NCBI RefSeq assembly: GCF_002734285.1
Contig: NZ_NSEA01000013.1
Location: forward strand, 1 to 37,396
Reading direction: 5' to 3'
Source: Fredinandcohnia onubensis
Lineage (GTDB): Bacteria; Bacillota; Bacilli; Bacillales; Bacillaceae_L
DNA: 37,396 nt
Numbering within the stretch: position 1 is the stretch's first letter; each line of letters begins with the position of its first letter. A program made the position numbers and the translations under genes. The notes under the pieces were generated by a model that had not been told where the DNA came from, did not search any database, and saw only the letters and a program-made list of their open reading frames with translations. Below, piece after piece: positions 14,901 through 22,072 of the stretch.

Positions 14901-15829
14901 TAAAAATCAACCTCTTTTCGTTTAAGGACGGCAACTTGTGCAAGGGTTATTCCCGCAACGATTACGAAGAATGCAACAGCCTGTGCTGAGCCATATCCAT
15001 ATTGGTTATTTACAAATGCTTCTTGATAGATTTGTAGAGCTAGCATTTCAGTTGTGTTAAAAGGTCCACCATTTGTTAACGATAGGTTCATATCAAACAT
15101 TTTAAAAGCCTCTGAAGCTGATAAGAATGTTGAGATTGTAATGGCAGGCATGATTAGCGGTGCAACAACGTAGCGTAATCTAGCCCATGGACCTGCTCCA
15201 TCTATATAAGATGATTCAATAAGTTCCTTTGGTACACCTTGTAAAGCTGCTAGATAAATGATCATTAAATATCCTGAGAAGGACCAAGAGAATACGAGCA
15301 CTAATGCATAAAATGCATAGTTTGGTAGTGTAAGCCAGTTAATTCCAAAGATTTCAACCCCTGTTTTTTCAAAAACTTGAGCAAACACTTCTGTAAAAAT
15401 AAATTGCCAAATGAATCCGATAATTAGAGAACCGATTACATTCGGTAAAAAGAAAAAGGTACGCAAGATATTTCTTGATTTTAACGCTTTATTTAAAACT
15501 AGTGCTAAAGAAAAACCAATAATATTTGTAACAATGACAATCGCTAGTACGAATTTTATGGTTACAACTAACGATGAAATAAATCCTGCATCTGAAAATA
15601 GATTTATATAGTTTTGTAAACCTACCCATTTTGTTTCAGAGCTGATTCCGTTCCAATCCTGGAATGAATACACAAACGCTTGAGAAAACGGGATCACAAT
15701 TACTAATGTAAAAAACAATAAAGCAGGAAGGACAAACGCGATATAGGTTAATGTCTTTTTCCACTTGTTCTTTTTTGGTTTAACAGTAGCTTCAACTTCT
15801 ACTCTTTCATTTGTTAATGAATAACTCAC
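14900..15829 (-). CDS. Sugar ABC transporter permease, MalF type
   Basis: A 309-aa CUT1 permease with a cytoplasmic basic N-terminus (PKKNKWKKTL), six hydrophobic helices and the EAA-type loop ESSYIDGAGPWARLRYVVAP. It pairs with the downstream MalG-type permease to form the membrane channel. The start is GTG at 15829, with a run of seven G 8 nt upstream. It follows the solute-binding gene after an 81-bp gap that holds a hairpin, an arrangement usual where the binding protein is made in excess over the permeases. Confidence 0.92.
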   Translation of the reverse strand: MSYSLTNERVEVEATVKPKKNKWKKTLTYIAFVLPALLFFTLVIVIPFSQAFVYSFQDWNGISSETKWVGLQNYINLFSDAGFISSLVVTIKFVLAIVIVTNIIGFSLALVLNKALKSRNILRTFFFLPNVIGSLIIGFIWQFIFTEVFAQVFEKTGVEIFGINWLTLPNYAFYALVLVFSWSFSGYLMIIYLAALQGVPKELIESSYIDGAGPWARLRYVVAPLIMPAITISTFLSASEAFKMFDMNLSLTNGGPFNTTEMLALQIYQEAFVNNQYGYGSAQAVAFFVIVAGITLAQVAVLKRKEVDF

Positions 15830-15857
15830 TGTTACAACCCCCCCTCATTCTAATAAG

Positions 15858-15900
15858 AAATCACCTTCTAATCTTGAGTATCGGGAATAGAAGGTGATTT
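15858..15900 (-). other. Intercistronic hairpin after the solute-binding protein gene
   Basis: A perfect 13-bp stem (15858-15870 with 15888-15900, 17-nt loop) lies 10 bp after the binding-protein stop. On the minus strand only TTTCTTATT follows, so it is at most a partial terminator. It could lower permease expression or protect the upstream mRNA. Confidence 0.65.
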
Positions 15901-15910
15901 ATTTGATTAC

Positions 15911-17182
15911 TTACTTGGCTTTCATACGCTCATCAACAATTTTTTGTAATGCTTCAATTGTTTCTTCTTTTGTTGCTTGATCTGCAACATACGCTTGAAG
16001 AGCAGCCGCAAATTCTGTATCAAGACCTGATGGCCAATAATTCATTGCCCATGGCATTGTTTGATTGTCTTTTGAATACTTCAATAAGTCAGCAGCTAAT
16101 GGCCCTAATGATTCTGGTGCTTCAACATCGTCAAATGCTGGGATAAAGTTGAATGAATCAACTAGATATTTTTCTCCATTTTCATGTAACCATGTTAAGA
16201 ATTTCTTTGCTTCGTCTACATGCTTGCTGTCCTTATTTATGCCGTAGTAAGCTGGCACGTCAACTGGTAATCTTGTTTCTGTTGGGTCTTCGCTCATCGG
16301 AATGGCAAACATACCGAAGTCGAAGTCAGGGTTTGCTTCCATGATTGAAGCATATGTCCAAACACCTTGTTGCATCATTGCAGATTTACCTGATGTGAAG
16401 CTTGATAATTGGCGAGTGTAGTCAATACCGATTGAATTTACACCTTCTCCGTAATCTACTGTCGTATCTAATACATCAAAGAAGCTGTCCATATATGGAT
16501 TTTCACTTAAAGTTGTTTCACCTGATTTTAACTGTGAAGCAAATGCTCCTGGATCTTCTACAGAAGAGAATGGTAGGTTAAATAAGTGTAATCCTAATAC
16601 CCAATCTTCTTTATAGCCTTCGCTGAAGGATTTGATTCCAGCTGCTTTTAATTTTTCGTTTACTTCTTTTAACTGAGTAAGTGTTGTTGGAACTTCTGTA
16701 ATTCCCGCTTGTTCAAATAAATCTTTATTATAGATAAAGCCGTATCCCTCTAAACCAACTGGGAAGCCATACATTTTTCCATCGATTGTCATACCTGGTT
16801 TTGCTGCTTCTGAAACTTGTTCAATCCAAGGTTCGTTTGAAAGGTCTGTTAAATATTCTTGCCAGTCTTCCATGTCAGTGTATCCACGAACGAAGAAGAT
16901 ATCAGGACCTTGTCCAGATGCAAAACGTGCTTTACGCAATGTTGAGTAATCATCTACAACTTGTGCATTGATTTTGACGTTTGGATTTTCTTTTGTGTAA
17001 TCCTCAGCCATTTGTTTTACTTGATCAACGATTTCAGTTTTGAATTGTAGGAGGTTAAGGGTTACTTGTCCTTCTTTTTCTCCTCCTGTACTTTCTTTCT
17101 CTGTATTATCTTTGCCAGTTCCGCAAGCTGCGGCTACAAGCATAACAAGTATCATCATAAGTGCTAACGCTTTCTTTTTCAT
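15911..17182 (-). CDS. Extracellular sugar-binding lipoprotein of the ABC transporter
   Basis: A 423-aa family 1 solute-binding protein. It has a lysine-rich start and hydrophobic core, then a lipobox ending at Cys20 (VAAAC), so it should be lipid-anchored on the outer face of the membrane. Its body has the typical periplasmic-binding pattern: VTLNLLQFKTEIVDQVKQMA early, PDIFFVRGY, YGFPVGLEGYGFIYNKDLFE, SFTSGKSAMMQQGVW and PVDVPAYYGINKDSKH. ATG at 17182 follows AGGAGG. A cre-like site and a new promoter region separate it from the regulator genes. The ligand is probably an isomalto-oligosaccharide or similar glucan (inference from the glucosidase). Confidence 0.92.
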   Translation of the reverse strand: MKKKALALMMILVMLVAAACGTGKDNTEKESTGGEKEGQVTLNLLQFKTEIVDQVKQMAEDYTKENPNVKINAQVVDDYSTLRKARFASGQGPDIFFVRGYTDMEDWQEYLTDLSNEPWIEQVSEAAKPGMTIDGKMYGFPVGLEGYGFIYNKDLFEQAGITEVPTTLTQLKEVNEKLKAAGIKSFSEGYKEDWVLGLHLFNLPFSSVEDPGAFASQLKSGETTLSENPYMDSFFDVLDTTVDYGEGVNSIGIDYTRQLSSFTSGKSAMMQQGVWTYASIMEANPDFDFGMFAIPMSEDPTETRLPVDVPAYYGINKDSKHVDEAKKFLTWLHENGEKYLVDSFNFIPAFDDVEAPESLGPLAADLLKYSKDNQTMPWAMNYWPSGLDTEFAAALQAYVADQATKEETIEALQKIVDERMKAK

Positions 17183-17232
17183 TGCAATTGTTCCTCCTTT
17201 GATTAGGTTACAAGTCAATCTTACTCCTATTT

Positions 17233-17246
17233 TGCACGCGCTTACA
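17233..17246 (-). promoter_or_regulatory. Candidate cre (CcpA) site upstream of the binding-protein gene
   Basis: Minus strand TGTAAGCGCGTGCA matches 11 of 14 positions of the strong cre dyad TGAAAGCGCTTTCA, keeping the TG...CA ends and the AAGCGC core. It lies about 50 bp upstream of the binding-protein start, a position fit for carbon catabolite repression of a sugar operon. I could not place clear -35/-10 boxes. Confidence 0.5.
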
Positions 17247-17285
17247 TGTCATATTTTCATGTGAACAGGTAATATTTTATACAAT

Positions 17286-17313
17286 AAAAAGTGAGTCACA
17301 TTGTACTCACTTT
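17286..17313 (-). terminator. Probable terminator after the response regulator gene
   Basis: A 9-bp stem (17288-17296 with 17305-17313, 8-nt loop) is followed on the minus strand by a short TTTTTATT tail. It would separate the regulator unit from the transport unit, perhaps partially. Confidence 0.6.
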
Positions 17314-18062
17314 CATTTTTTTTCTCTAAAATTTTTCGGGGATAGGCCTTCGTATTTTTTAAACACCTTACTAAAATAATTCTCATTACTGAATCCGAGT
17401 TCATAGGCAATTTCAATGACTGGCATATTAGTCTCAAGTAAAAGGTATTTTGCATTTTTAATTTTTAAGGACGTCACATAATCAATCACAGTCATGCCAA
17501 ACATCTCTTTAAACCGACCTGAAATATATGGAGGTGTCACATAGAAGGTTTTCGCTAATATATCAAGCGTAATCTTCTCTTTAAAATGATGATCGATGTA
17601 GGTCTTGATCTCCTGTATGACGTCTGTTTTTTTCGTTTCAGGCTTTTCCCGATCTACTAGTTCAAGCCATTCCTTGGAAAGTGATAACTCCTTCCAGTTT
17701 TTCACCGCTGATTCTATGGCAGCTTCAAGCTCCTGTTTGCGGATTGGTTTTAATATGTAGTCCACTGCCTTCGCTTGTATGACCGCTCGCATATACTCAA
17801 AATCATCATGACCACTGATTACAATAATTTGCATATCGCGGTGAGCTAGTTTCACACTTTCGATAAGGTCAACACCACTTTTTTCGGGCATTTTCATATC
17901 ACATAAAAGAATTTCTGGTTTATGTGCCTTAATGATTTCTTCTGCCTCATCCACACTGCCTGCAAAAAAGCGTTCCTTAATCTTAAATTTTTCCCAATCT
18001 ACCAAGTACTCTATCGCTTCCCGAACATGTTCTTCATCATCAACTATTAACACCTTCACCAT
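17313..18062 (-). CDS. YesN-type response regulator (REC + AraC HTH)
   Basis: A 249-aa transcription regulator. The receiver domain (1-120) has the acidic pair Asp8-Asp9, the phospho-acceptor Asp55 (LLCDMKMPEKSG) and Lys105 (LKPI). The C-terminal 100 residues hold two AraC-type helix-turn-helix units (LDILAKTFYVTPPYISGRFK; VIEIAYELGFSNENYFSKVF). ATG at 18062 follows GGGGAGAG. It is paired with the kinase gene 51 bp upstream and lies directly before the sugar transporter genes, so it probably activates them when the kinase senses sugar. It is shorter than many YesN proteins because it lacks the long middle region. Confidence 0.93.
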   Translation of the reverse strand: MVKVLIVDDEEHVREAIEYLVDWEKFKIKERFFAGSVDEAEEIIKAHKPEILLCDMKMPEKSGVDLIESVKLAHRDMQIIVISGHDDFEYMRAVIQAKAVDYILKPIRKQELEAAIESAVKNWKELSLSKEWLELVDREKPETKKTDVIQEIKTYIDHHFKEKITLDILAKTFYVTPPYISGRFKEMFGMTVIDYVTSLKIKNAKYLLLETNMPVIEIAYELGFSNENYFSKVFKKYEGLSPKNFREKK

Positions 18063-18113
18063 AATCTCTCCCCTTTTATGGTACGCTGGGACCATGTTCT
18101 TGTTCTGATGAAC

Positions 18114-19829
18114 CTATTTTGGAATAACGAATTGAATTGTCGTTTCTTTTAAAGGAATGCTTTGTATCTCCCATTTGAATGATTCTCCATATTCAAAATG
18201 GAGGCGAAAAAGGACATTTAATAAACCGATTCCACTTGACGAATTTGCTTGCATTTGTCCATTCGCATACTGTTCGCGAATTCCTTCAATTTTCACCTGT
18301 GAAAAACCTTGTCCATTATCCACGATTCTTAAAATTAAGCTCTCCTCCGAAGTATAACCCTCAATTTTTACAAGTACTGAACGGTTGCCCTTTTCAACAC
18401 CATGGATGATGCTGTTTTCGACTATTGGTTGAAGAATCATTTTAGGAACATCGACCTTAAGGCTTTCTTCCGTACAATTCACTTCATAATGTAGTCTTTC
18501 CTTGAATCTCCCTGTCTGTAGATAAAGATATTCTTTTGTATGCTGGATTTCATTCTTAAGTGGAACAGTTCGTGTTTTTAAATCCATGCTATACCTGAAA
18601 ATAGAGCTTAATGATAGTAATCTCTCATAAACGTCAGGCGCATTTTGCTTTAATGCAATTGTGCCAATTGATTGAAGTGTGTTGTATAAAAAATGCGGGT
18701 TGATCTGAGCCTGCAACATTTTTAATTGAGCTGTCTTCATTTCAATTTGGAGACGCAGCTCCTTTGTAATCAACTGATTTAGACGATTTGTCATTTCTAC
18801 AAATCTTTTTTCAAGCTGTCCTAATTCATCCTCGCGCTGAGGTTCAACCACTTGTGCAATATGGAAGTCTCCCTGTTCAATGGAGGCAATATTTTTAATT
18901 AATCTTTTTATTGGTTGAATGATGGATAACGAAACAAAATAAAGCATGATTGCCAGCAATACTAACATAATCACCTGTATGAATGTAATATTTCGAATTG
19001 ACTCGGTTGCTTTCCCCGTAATCATTGAACTTGGGATAAATTTCAGAAGCGTCAACGATACATCTCCAATATTACCTGTTTCACTGAATAAAGCTCCTTT
19101 TTCATCACCTAATGTAAATGATTGGAATTGCTGTAATTCCTCTGTTTTATAAATGGATTGAAGTTGGTTGGTATCCTCCAAAGTATTCGAATAAGATGAA
19201 ACAGATTTACTTTCTAAAAAAAGCATAATTTCTTCTTCATCTGTGCTAAGTCGCTTTAAAAGTAAGTCCAGTTCTCTTGTTGATATATAAATGGTTAAAT
19301 AACCTAATGGTTCGGGATTTGGAGGTTCCACGATTTTTCGATGAATGATAAGGGTCGATACTCCCTCATATTCTTTAACTTCCATCACGCGATAGGTGTC
19401 TTTTAAGCGGTCCTCAATCGGAGTTGTAGAATTCGTTTCCGATGAAAAACGTAATCTTTCAGTATAAAAGGTCTCACCGGCTGTATTAGAATGGTATTCA
19501 ATTCTCATGACATCCGGATTCATATATAACAGATTTTTCATTTCGTACTCCACCTGATTCCTTTGCGGAATACTGAAATTAGTCGTGTTAAGACTTTGTA
19601 AAAGGGTTTCGTCATATAGCCATGTCAGTGAAAGCTGATCAAGTTTTTCCAAATAGGCAGAAATATTAAGAATTCCCGATTCAATTAATGAACGGTTATT
19701 TTCTATAAGTTGGTCCTCAATCGCTTCGGTAGAAGAATGATAGGTCATAATATTAGACACAACATATGGAACAATAACTGCAACTAGCATAATTACCAAT
19801 AATTTTTTATGCAGACTCTTTTTTATCAT
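18114..19829 (-). CDS. YesM-type sensor histidine kinase
   Basis: A 571-aa membrane kinase. It has TM1 (about 10-30), an outside sensor region (31-280), TM2 (281-303), HAMP (304-356), then the HisKA_7TM/LytS-like block with phospho-acceptor His379 (QAQINPHFLYNTLQSIG), the N box QPIVENSIIHGVEKG, the G1 box DNGQGFS and the G2 box SSGIGLLNVLFRL. The set is complete, so it should be active. It lies 7 bp after the YesL-like gene, with its ribosome site (AGGGG) inside the end of that gene. With the response regulator it makes the usual Firmicute carbohydrate-sensing pair. Confidence 0.94.
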   Translation of the reverse strand: MIKKSLHKKLLVIMLVAVIVPYVVSNIMTYHSSTEAIEDQLIENNRSLIESGILNISAYLEKLDQLSLTWLYDETLLQSLNTTNFSIPQRNQVEYEMKNLLYMNPDVMRIEYHSNTAGETFYTERLRFSSETNSTTPIEDRLKDTYRVMEVKEYEGVSTLIIHRKIVEPPNPEPLGYLTIYISTRELDLLLKRLSTDEEEIMLFLESKSVSSYSNTLEDTNQLQSIYKTEELQQFQSFTLGDEKGALFSETGNIGDVSLTLLKFIPSSMITGKATESIRNITFIQVIMLVLLAIMLYFVSLSIIQPIKRLIKNIASIEQGDFHIAQVVEPQREDELGQLEKRFVEMTNRLNQLITKELRLQIEMKTAQLKMLQAQINPHFLYNTLQSIGTIALKQNAPDVYERLLSLSSIFRYSMDLKTRTVPLKNEIQHTKEYLYLQTGRFKERLHYEVNCTEESLKVDVPKMILQPIVENSIIHGVEKGNRSVLVKIEGYTSEESLILRIVDNGQGFSQVKIEGIREQYANGQMQANSSSGIGLLNVLFRLHFEYGESFKWEIQSIPLKETTIQFVIPK

Positions 19830-19836
19830 AAAACCC

Positions 19837-20472
19837 CTACTCTTGGTTTAATGGCTTTATTTTTTCCACACGACGGAATGCAAGATGCGACAACCAAGTT
19901 ACCCAAAACGCTGGTAATGTAATTCCAAAAATAAACAAGAAACCCGAAAATCTCAGTAAAGCATAAAGCAAGATAACTGTACTAATCACCATCAATATAC
20001 TGATGAGAAGCTGTGACAAACCTATAAAAAAGGCATTTTTAAAATAAGTAAACAGCTTTAACTGAAAATGTGCGTAGAGTGGGAAAATGTATAATGTAAT
20101 CATTATAAAAATAAAGATGGCTCCTAATGTTACGATCTTGATAGCGAAAAATATCGGCCCTTCATGCGCGGTGAAAAAATGATAATCAAAATAAAGAAGT
20201 GCACCAATCGCGGTAAGAATGTATCCTATGAACTGACTATCTTTAAAACTACTTTTGTAAGCATCCCAAAATGTAGGAAAAACCTTAATTTCTTCATCTT
20301 CCTGGAGGACCCACCTTCTTATTACAGAAAACAATGCTACTGTCGCCGGAAAAATTCCTAGAACCCCCAACCCAAGTAGCGTAAAAACAACCCATAATAA
20401 ATTAATATAAACGAGCCGGGTTACCCACACACAAAACTGGTACAACCCACCCATCAACCCTGAAGTATTCAT
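19837..20472 (-). CDS. YesL-like membrane protein (DUF624)
   Basis: A 211-aa protein with five or so hydrophobic helices. The N-terminal GGLYQFCVWVTRLVYINLLW and GLGVLGIFPATVALFSVIRR motif is the mark of the DUF624/YesL family, which accompanies YesM/YesN kinases and sugar transporters in bacilli. Its role is not established. ATG at 20472 follows GGGGTGG. It is the first gene of the regulator unit (YesL-like, kinase, regulator). Its leader contains copy D of the dispersed palindrome, so its mRNA would start with a large hairpin. Confidence 0.9.
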   Translation of the reverse strand: MNTSGLMGGLYQFCVWVTRLVYINLLWVVFTLLGLGVLGIFPATVALFSVIRRWVLQEDEEIKVFPTFWDAYKSSFKDSQFIGYILTAIGALLYFDYHFFTAHEGPIFFAIKIVTLGAIFIFIMITLYIFPLYAHFQLKLFTYFKNAFFIGLSQLLISILMVISTVILLYALLRFSGFLFIFGITLPAFWVTWLSHLAFRRVEKIKPLNQE

Positions 20473-20498
20473 GCTGCCACCCCTCACTATGGGACGGA

Positions 20499-20550
20499 GG
20501 GACAGGTCCCTTGTCCCAGTAAAAATTTGGTAGGAAAGTGTACCTGTCTC
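20499..20550. repeat. Dispersed palindrome family, copy D (one arm decayed)
   Basis: The left arm (20499-20518) is intact: GGGACAGGTCCC then TTGTCCCA. The right arm (20531-20550) keeps the CCTGTC core but has many changes. It lies in the divergent gap between the YesL-like gene and the dehydrogenase gene. Confidence 0.75.
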
Positions 20551-20578
20551 TTGTCCCTTTCGTCTATACTATTATAAA
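20551..20578 (+). promoter_or_regulatory. Candidate promoter of the dehydrogenase gene
   Basis: TTGTCC (20551-20556), a 16-bp spacer and TATAAA (20573-20578) lie about 40 bp before the start codon. As at ywbE, the -35 is the outer TTGTCCC of a repeat copy. Confidence 0.45.
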
Positions 20579-20617
20579 ATTAAATTAAAATAAATAAACA
20601 TGGGGTGTGGGACTGAC

Positions 20618-21574
20618 ATGGCAAAACTAGTTATTACGCAAAACATTGAAGAATTTCATTTAGATCAGATTAAAGAAATTGTTCCTGACTGGGAGATTGT
20701 TGCGGGGCGAGATTCGTCTGTTTGGATAGATCATTTACAAGATGCTGAGGTTATTGTTGGCTGGAAAAAGGAAATTGCGGAGCATTCTATTTATGCCGAT
20801 TCAAACCTTCGTTGGTTACAAAGCTGGAGTGCTGGAGTCAATAGTATGCCACTTGAGGAAATGGAGAAGAAAGATATTGTTCTGACAAGCGCAAATGGAG
20901 TTCACGCCTATCCGATTTCAGAAACTATTTTTGCCTTAATGCTCGGGTTAACGAGAAAAATACATACATATGTCCGTAATCAGCAGGTGAAAAAATGGCA
21001 TCATGCTGATATGAATCTTGAAATTCATGAAAAGACGATTGGGATTATTGGTGTCGGTCATATTGGGAAGGAAACGGCAAAGATTGCTAAGGCCTTTGGT
21101 ATGAAGGTACTTGGAGTTCGCCACTCTGACCGAGATGAGGAATTTGTGGATGAGATGTATACAACCGCCCAGTTATCTGATGTTCTGGCTCGTTGTGATT
21201 ATGTCGTGGTTACTTTGCCATTGACGAATGAAACACATCATTTATTTGGGGCTGACGAGTTTAAAAAAATGAAGTCTTCTGCATTTTTCATTAATATCGG
21301 ACGCGGCGAGATTGTCGTGGAAGATGATTTGATTGAAGCACTTCGTTCAGGTGAAATCGCTGGGGCTGGTTTGGATGTATTCACGAAAGAACCACTTGAA
21401 GAAACTAGCCCGCTGTGGGAATTTGAAAATGTGATTGTGACACCGCATACGTCTGGTTCAACTGAACATTACACCAAGCGTGTCATTGAAGATATCTTTA
21501 TCCCGAATCTAAAAAGCTACGCTCAAGGCGGAGTTCTACCGAAGAATGTCGTGGACTATAAGAAGGGGTATTAA
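20618..21574 (+). CDS. D-2-hydroxyacid dehydrogenase (NAD(P)-dependent)
   Basis: A 318-aa oxidoreductase of the D-isomer-specific family, which reduces 2-keto acids to D-2-hydroxy acids. The nucleotide-binding loop is GIIGVGHIG (142-150) and the catalytic residues are Arg229 (INIGRGE), Glu258 (KEPLEE) and His277 (TPHTSGST). WLQSWSAGVN and HAYPISETIFALMLGLTRK are family blocks close to the GhrA/YcdW-like group. The actual 2-keto acid is unknown; phosphoglycerate is unlikely because no ACT or other C-terminal domain is present. ATG at 20618 follows a G-rich region (GGGGTGTGGG). It is monocistronic, and I see no clear terminator of its own; the repeat hairpin at 21605-21624 may serve. Confidence 0.9.
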   Translation: MAKLVITQNIEEFHLDQIKEIVPDWEIVAGRDSSVWIDHLQDAEVIVGWKKEIAEHSIYADSNLRWLQSWSAGVNSMPLEEMEKKDIVLTSANGVHAYPISETIFALMLGLTRKIHTYVRNQQVKKWHHADMNLEIHEKTIGIIGVGHIGKETAKIAKAFGMKVLGVRHSDRDEEFVDEMYTTAQLSDVLARCDYVVVTLPLTNETHHLFGADEFKKMKSSAFFINIGRGEIVVEDDLIEALRSGEIAGAGLDVFTKEPLEETSPLWEFENVIVTPHTSGSTEHYTKRVIEDIFIPNLKSYAQGGVLPKNVVDYKKGY

Positions 21575-21596
21575 GGACAAGGCACACTGCCCCTGT

Positions 21597-21624
21597 AAAA
21601 AAATGGTGGGACCTCTGTCCCACC
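21597..21624 (-). terminator. Terminator built from a repeat-family hairpin (copy E)
   Basis: A perfect 8-bp GGTGGGAC/GTCCCACC stem (21605-21612 with 21617-21624) is followed on the minus strand by seven T (21597-21603). It directly touches the stop codon of the 76-aa HTH gene. The sequence is a short version of the dispersed palindrome. Confidence 0.8.
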
Positions 21625-21855
21625 TTAATCTTCATCCTTCACATCAATATCTTCTGGGATGGGTTCGTTTAGCCATTCTACGTAGAGTTTTTTGTATTTT
21701 TCAAGCTGTTCGAGGGTAGCGTTGAATTGTTCTTTATTTAATAAGTATTGCTCCCCATCGAAAAGTGCACGTACCTTTTTTTCTAGGATAAGCTTTTTCA
21801 CAAGCTCTTCTGGTATTGATAAATATTCTGCTGTTTCTTTAACTGTTAAATACAA
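21625..21855 (-). CDS. Small excisionase-like DNA-binding protein (HTH_17 type)
   Basis: A 76-aa protein beginning YLTVKETAEYLSIPEELVKKLI, the winged-helix pattern of the excisionase/MerR-like HTH_17 family (LTVKEAAEYL then a short wing with a GEQYLLNKEQF segment). An acidic C-terminal tail follows. It starts with TTG at 21855, with AAGGA about 8 nt before it. It lies 16 bp after the 50-aa CxxC gene and is likely cotranscribed with it. No integrase or phage gene is near, so it is probably a chromosomal regulator rather than a phage excisionase. Confidence 0.75.
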   Translation of the reverse strand: MYLTVKETAEYLSIPEELVKKLILEKKVRALFDGEQYLLNKEQFNATLEQLEKYKKLYVEWLNEPIPEDIDVKDED

Positions 21856-21871
21856 CGTACTTCATCCTTCT

Positions 21872-22024
21872 TTATCTTCGAATTTTATAAGCCCGACGTT
21901 CTGCGTATTCCGAGCATGGAATGCACACCTTTATTGTATTCCCTTTATCATCGACATACTTTCGCAAAGGCTTAATTTTTCTTTTACAAATCGCACATTT
22001 CGCACCACCAAAAAAAGAGAACAT
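21872..22024 (-). CDS. 50-aa zinc-ribbon-like mini-protein (two CxxC)
   Basis: A short frame on the minus strand (ATG 22024, TAA 21872) coding for MFSFFGGAKCAICKRKIKPL then RKYVDDKGNTIKVCIPCSEY and AERRAYKIRR. Two CxxC pairs (Cys10/13 and Cys34/37) 20 residues apart are the layout of a treble-clef or zinc-ribbon knuckle; the rest is basic. AGGAGG lies 6-8 nt before the ATG, giving strong support for translation. It lies between the peptidase terminator and the HTH gene. I do not know a function; nucleic-acid or ribosome binding is a guess from charge and metal knuckle. Confidence 0.75.
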   Translation of the reverse strand: MFSFFGGAKCAICKRKIKPLRKYVDDKGNTIKVCIPCSEYAERRAYKIRR

Positions 22025-22043
22025 TTTTACCCTCCTTTTGAAG

Positions 22044-22072
22044 AAAAAAATGAGAGATATGCTCTCTCATTT
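22044..22072 (-). terminator. Terminator of the metallopeptidase gene
   Basis: A perfect 9-bp stem (22048-22056 with 22064-22072, 7-nt loop) is followed by seven T on the minus strand. It starts at the peptidase stop codon. The ribosome site of the 50-aa gene comes just after it, so that gene needs readthrough or a promoter I cannot see. Confidence 0.85.

Noticed and set aside
21625-21855. Phage or ICE excisionase
   Set aside because: The HTH_17 fold alone suggests it, but no integrase, attachment-site repeat, tRNA target or phage gene lies nearby.
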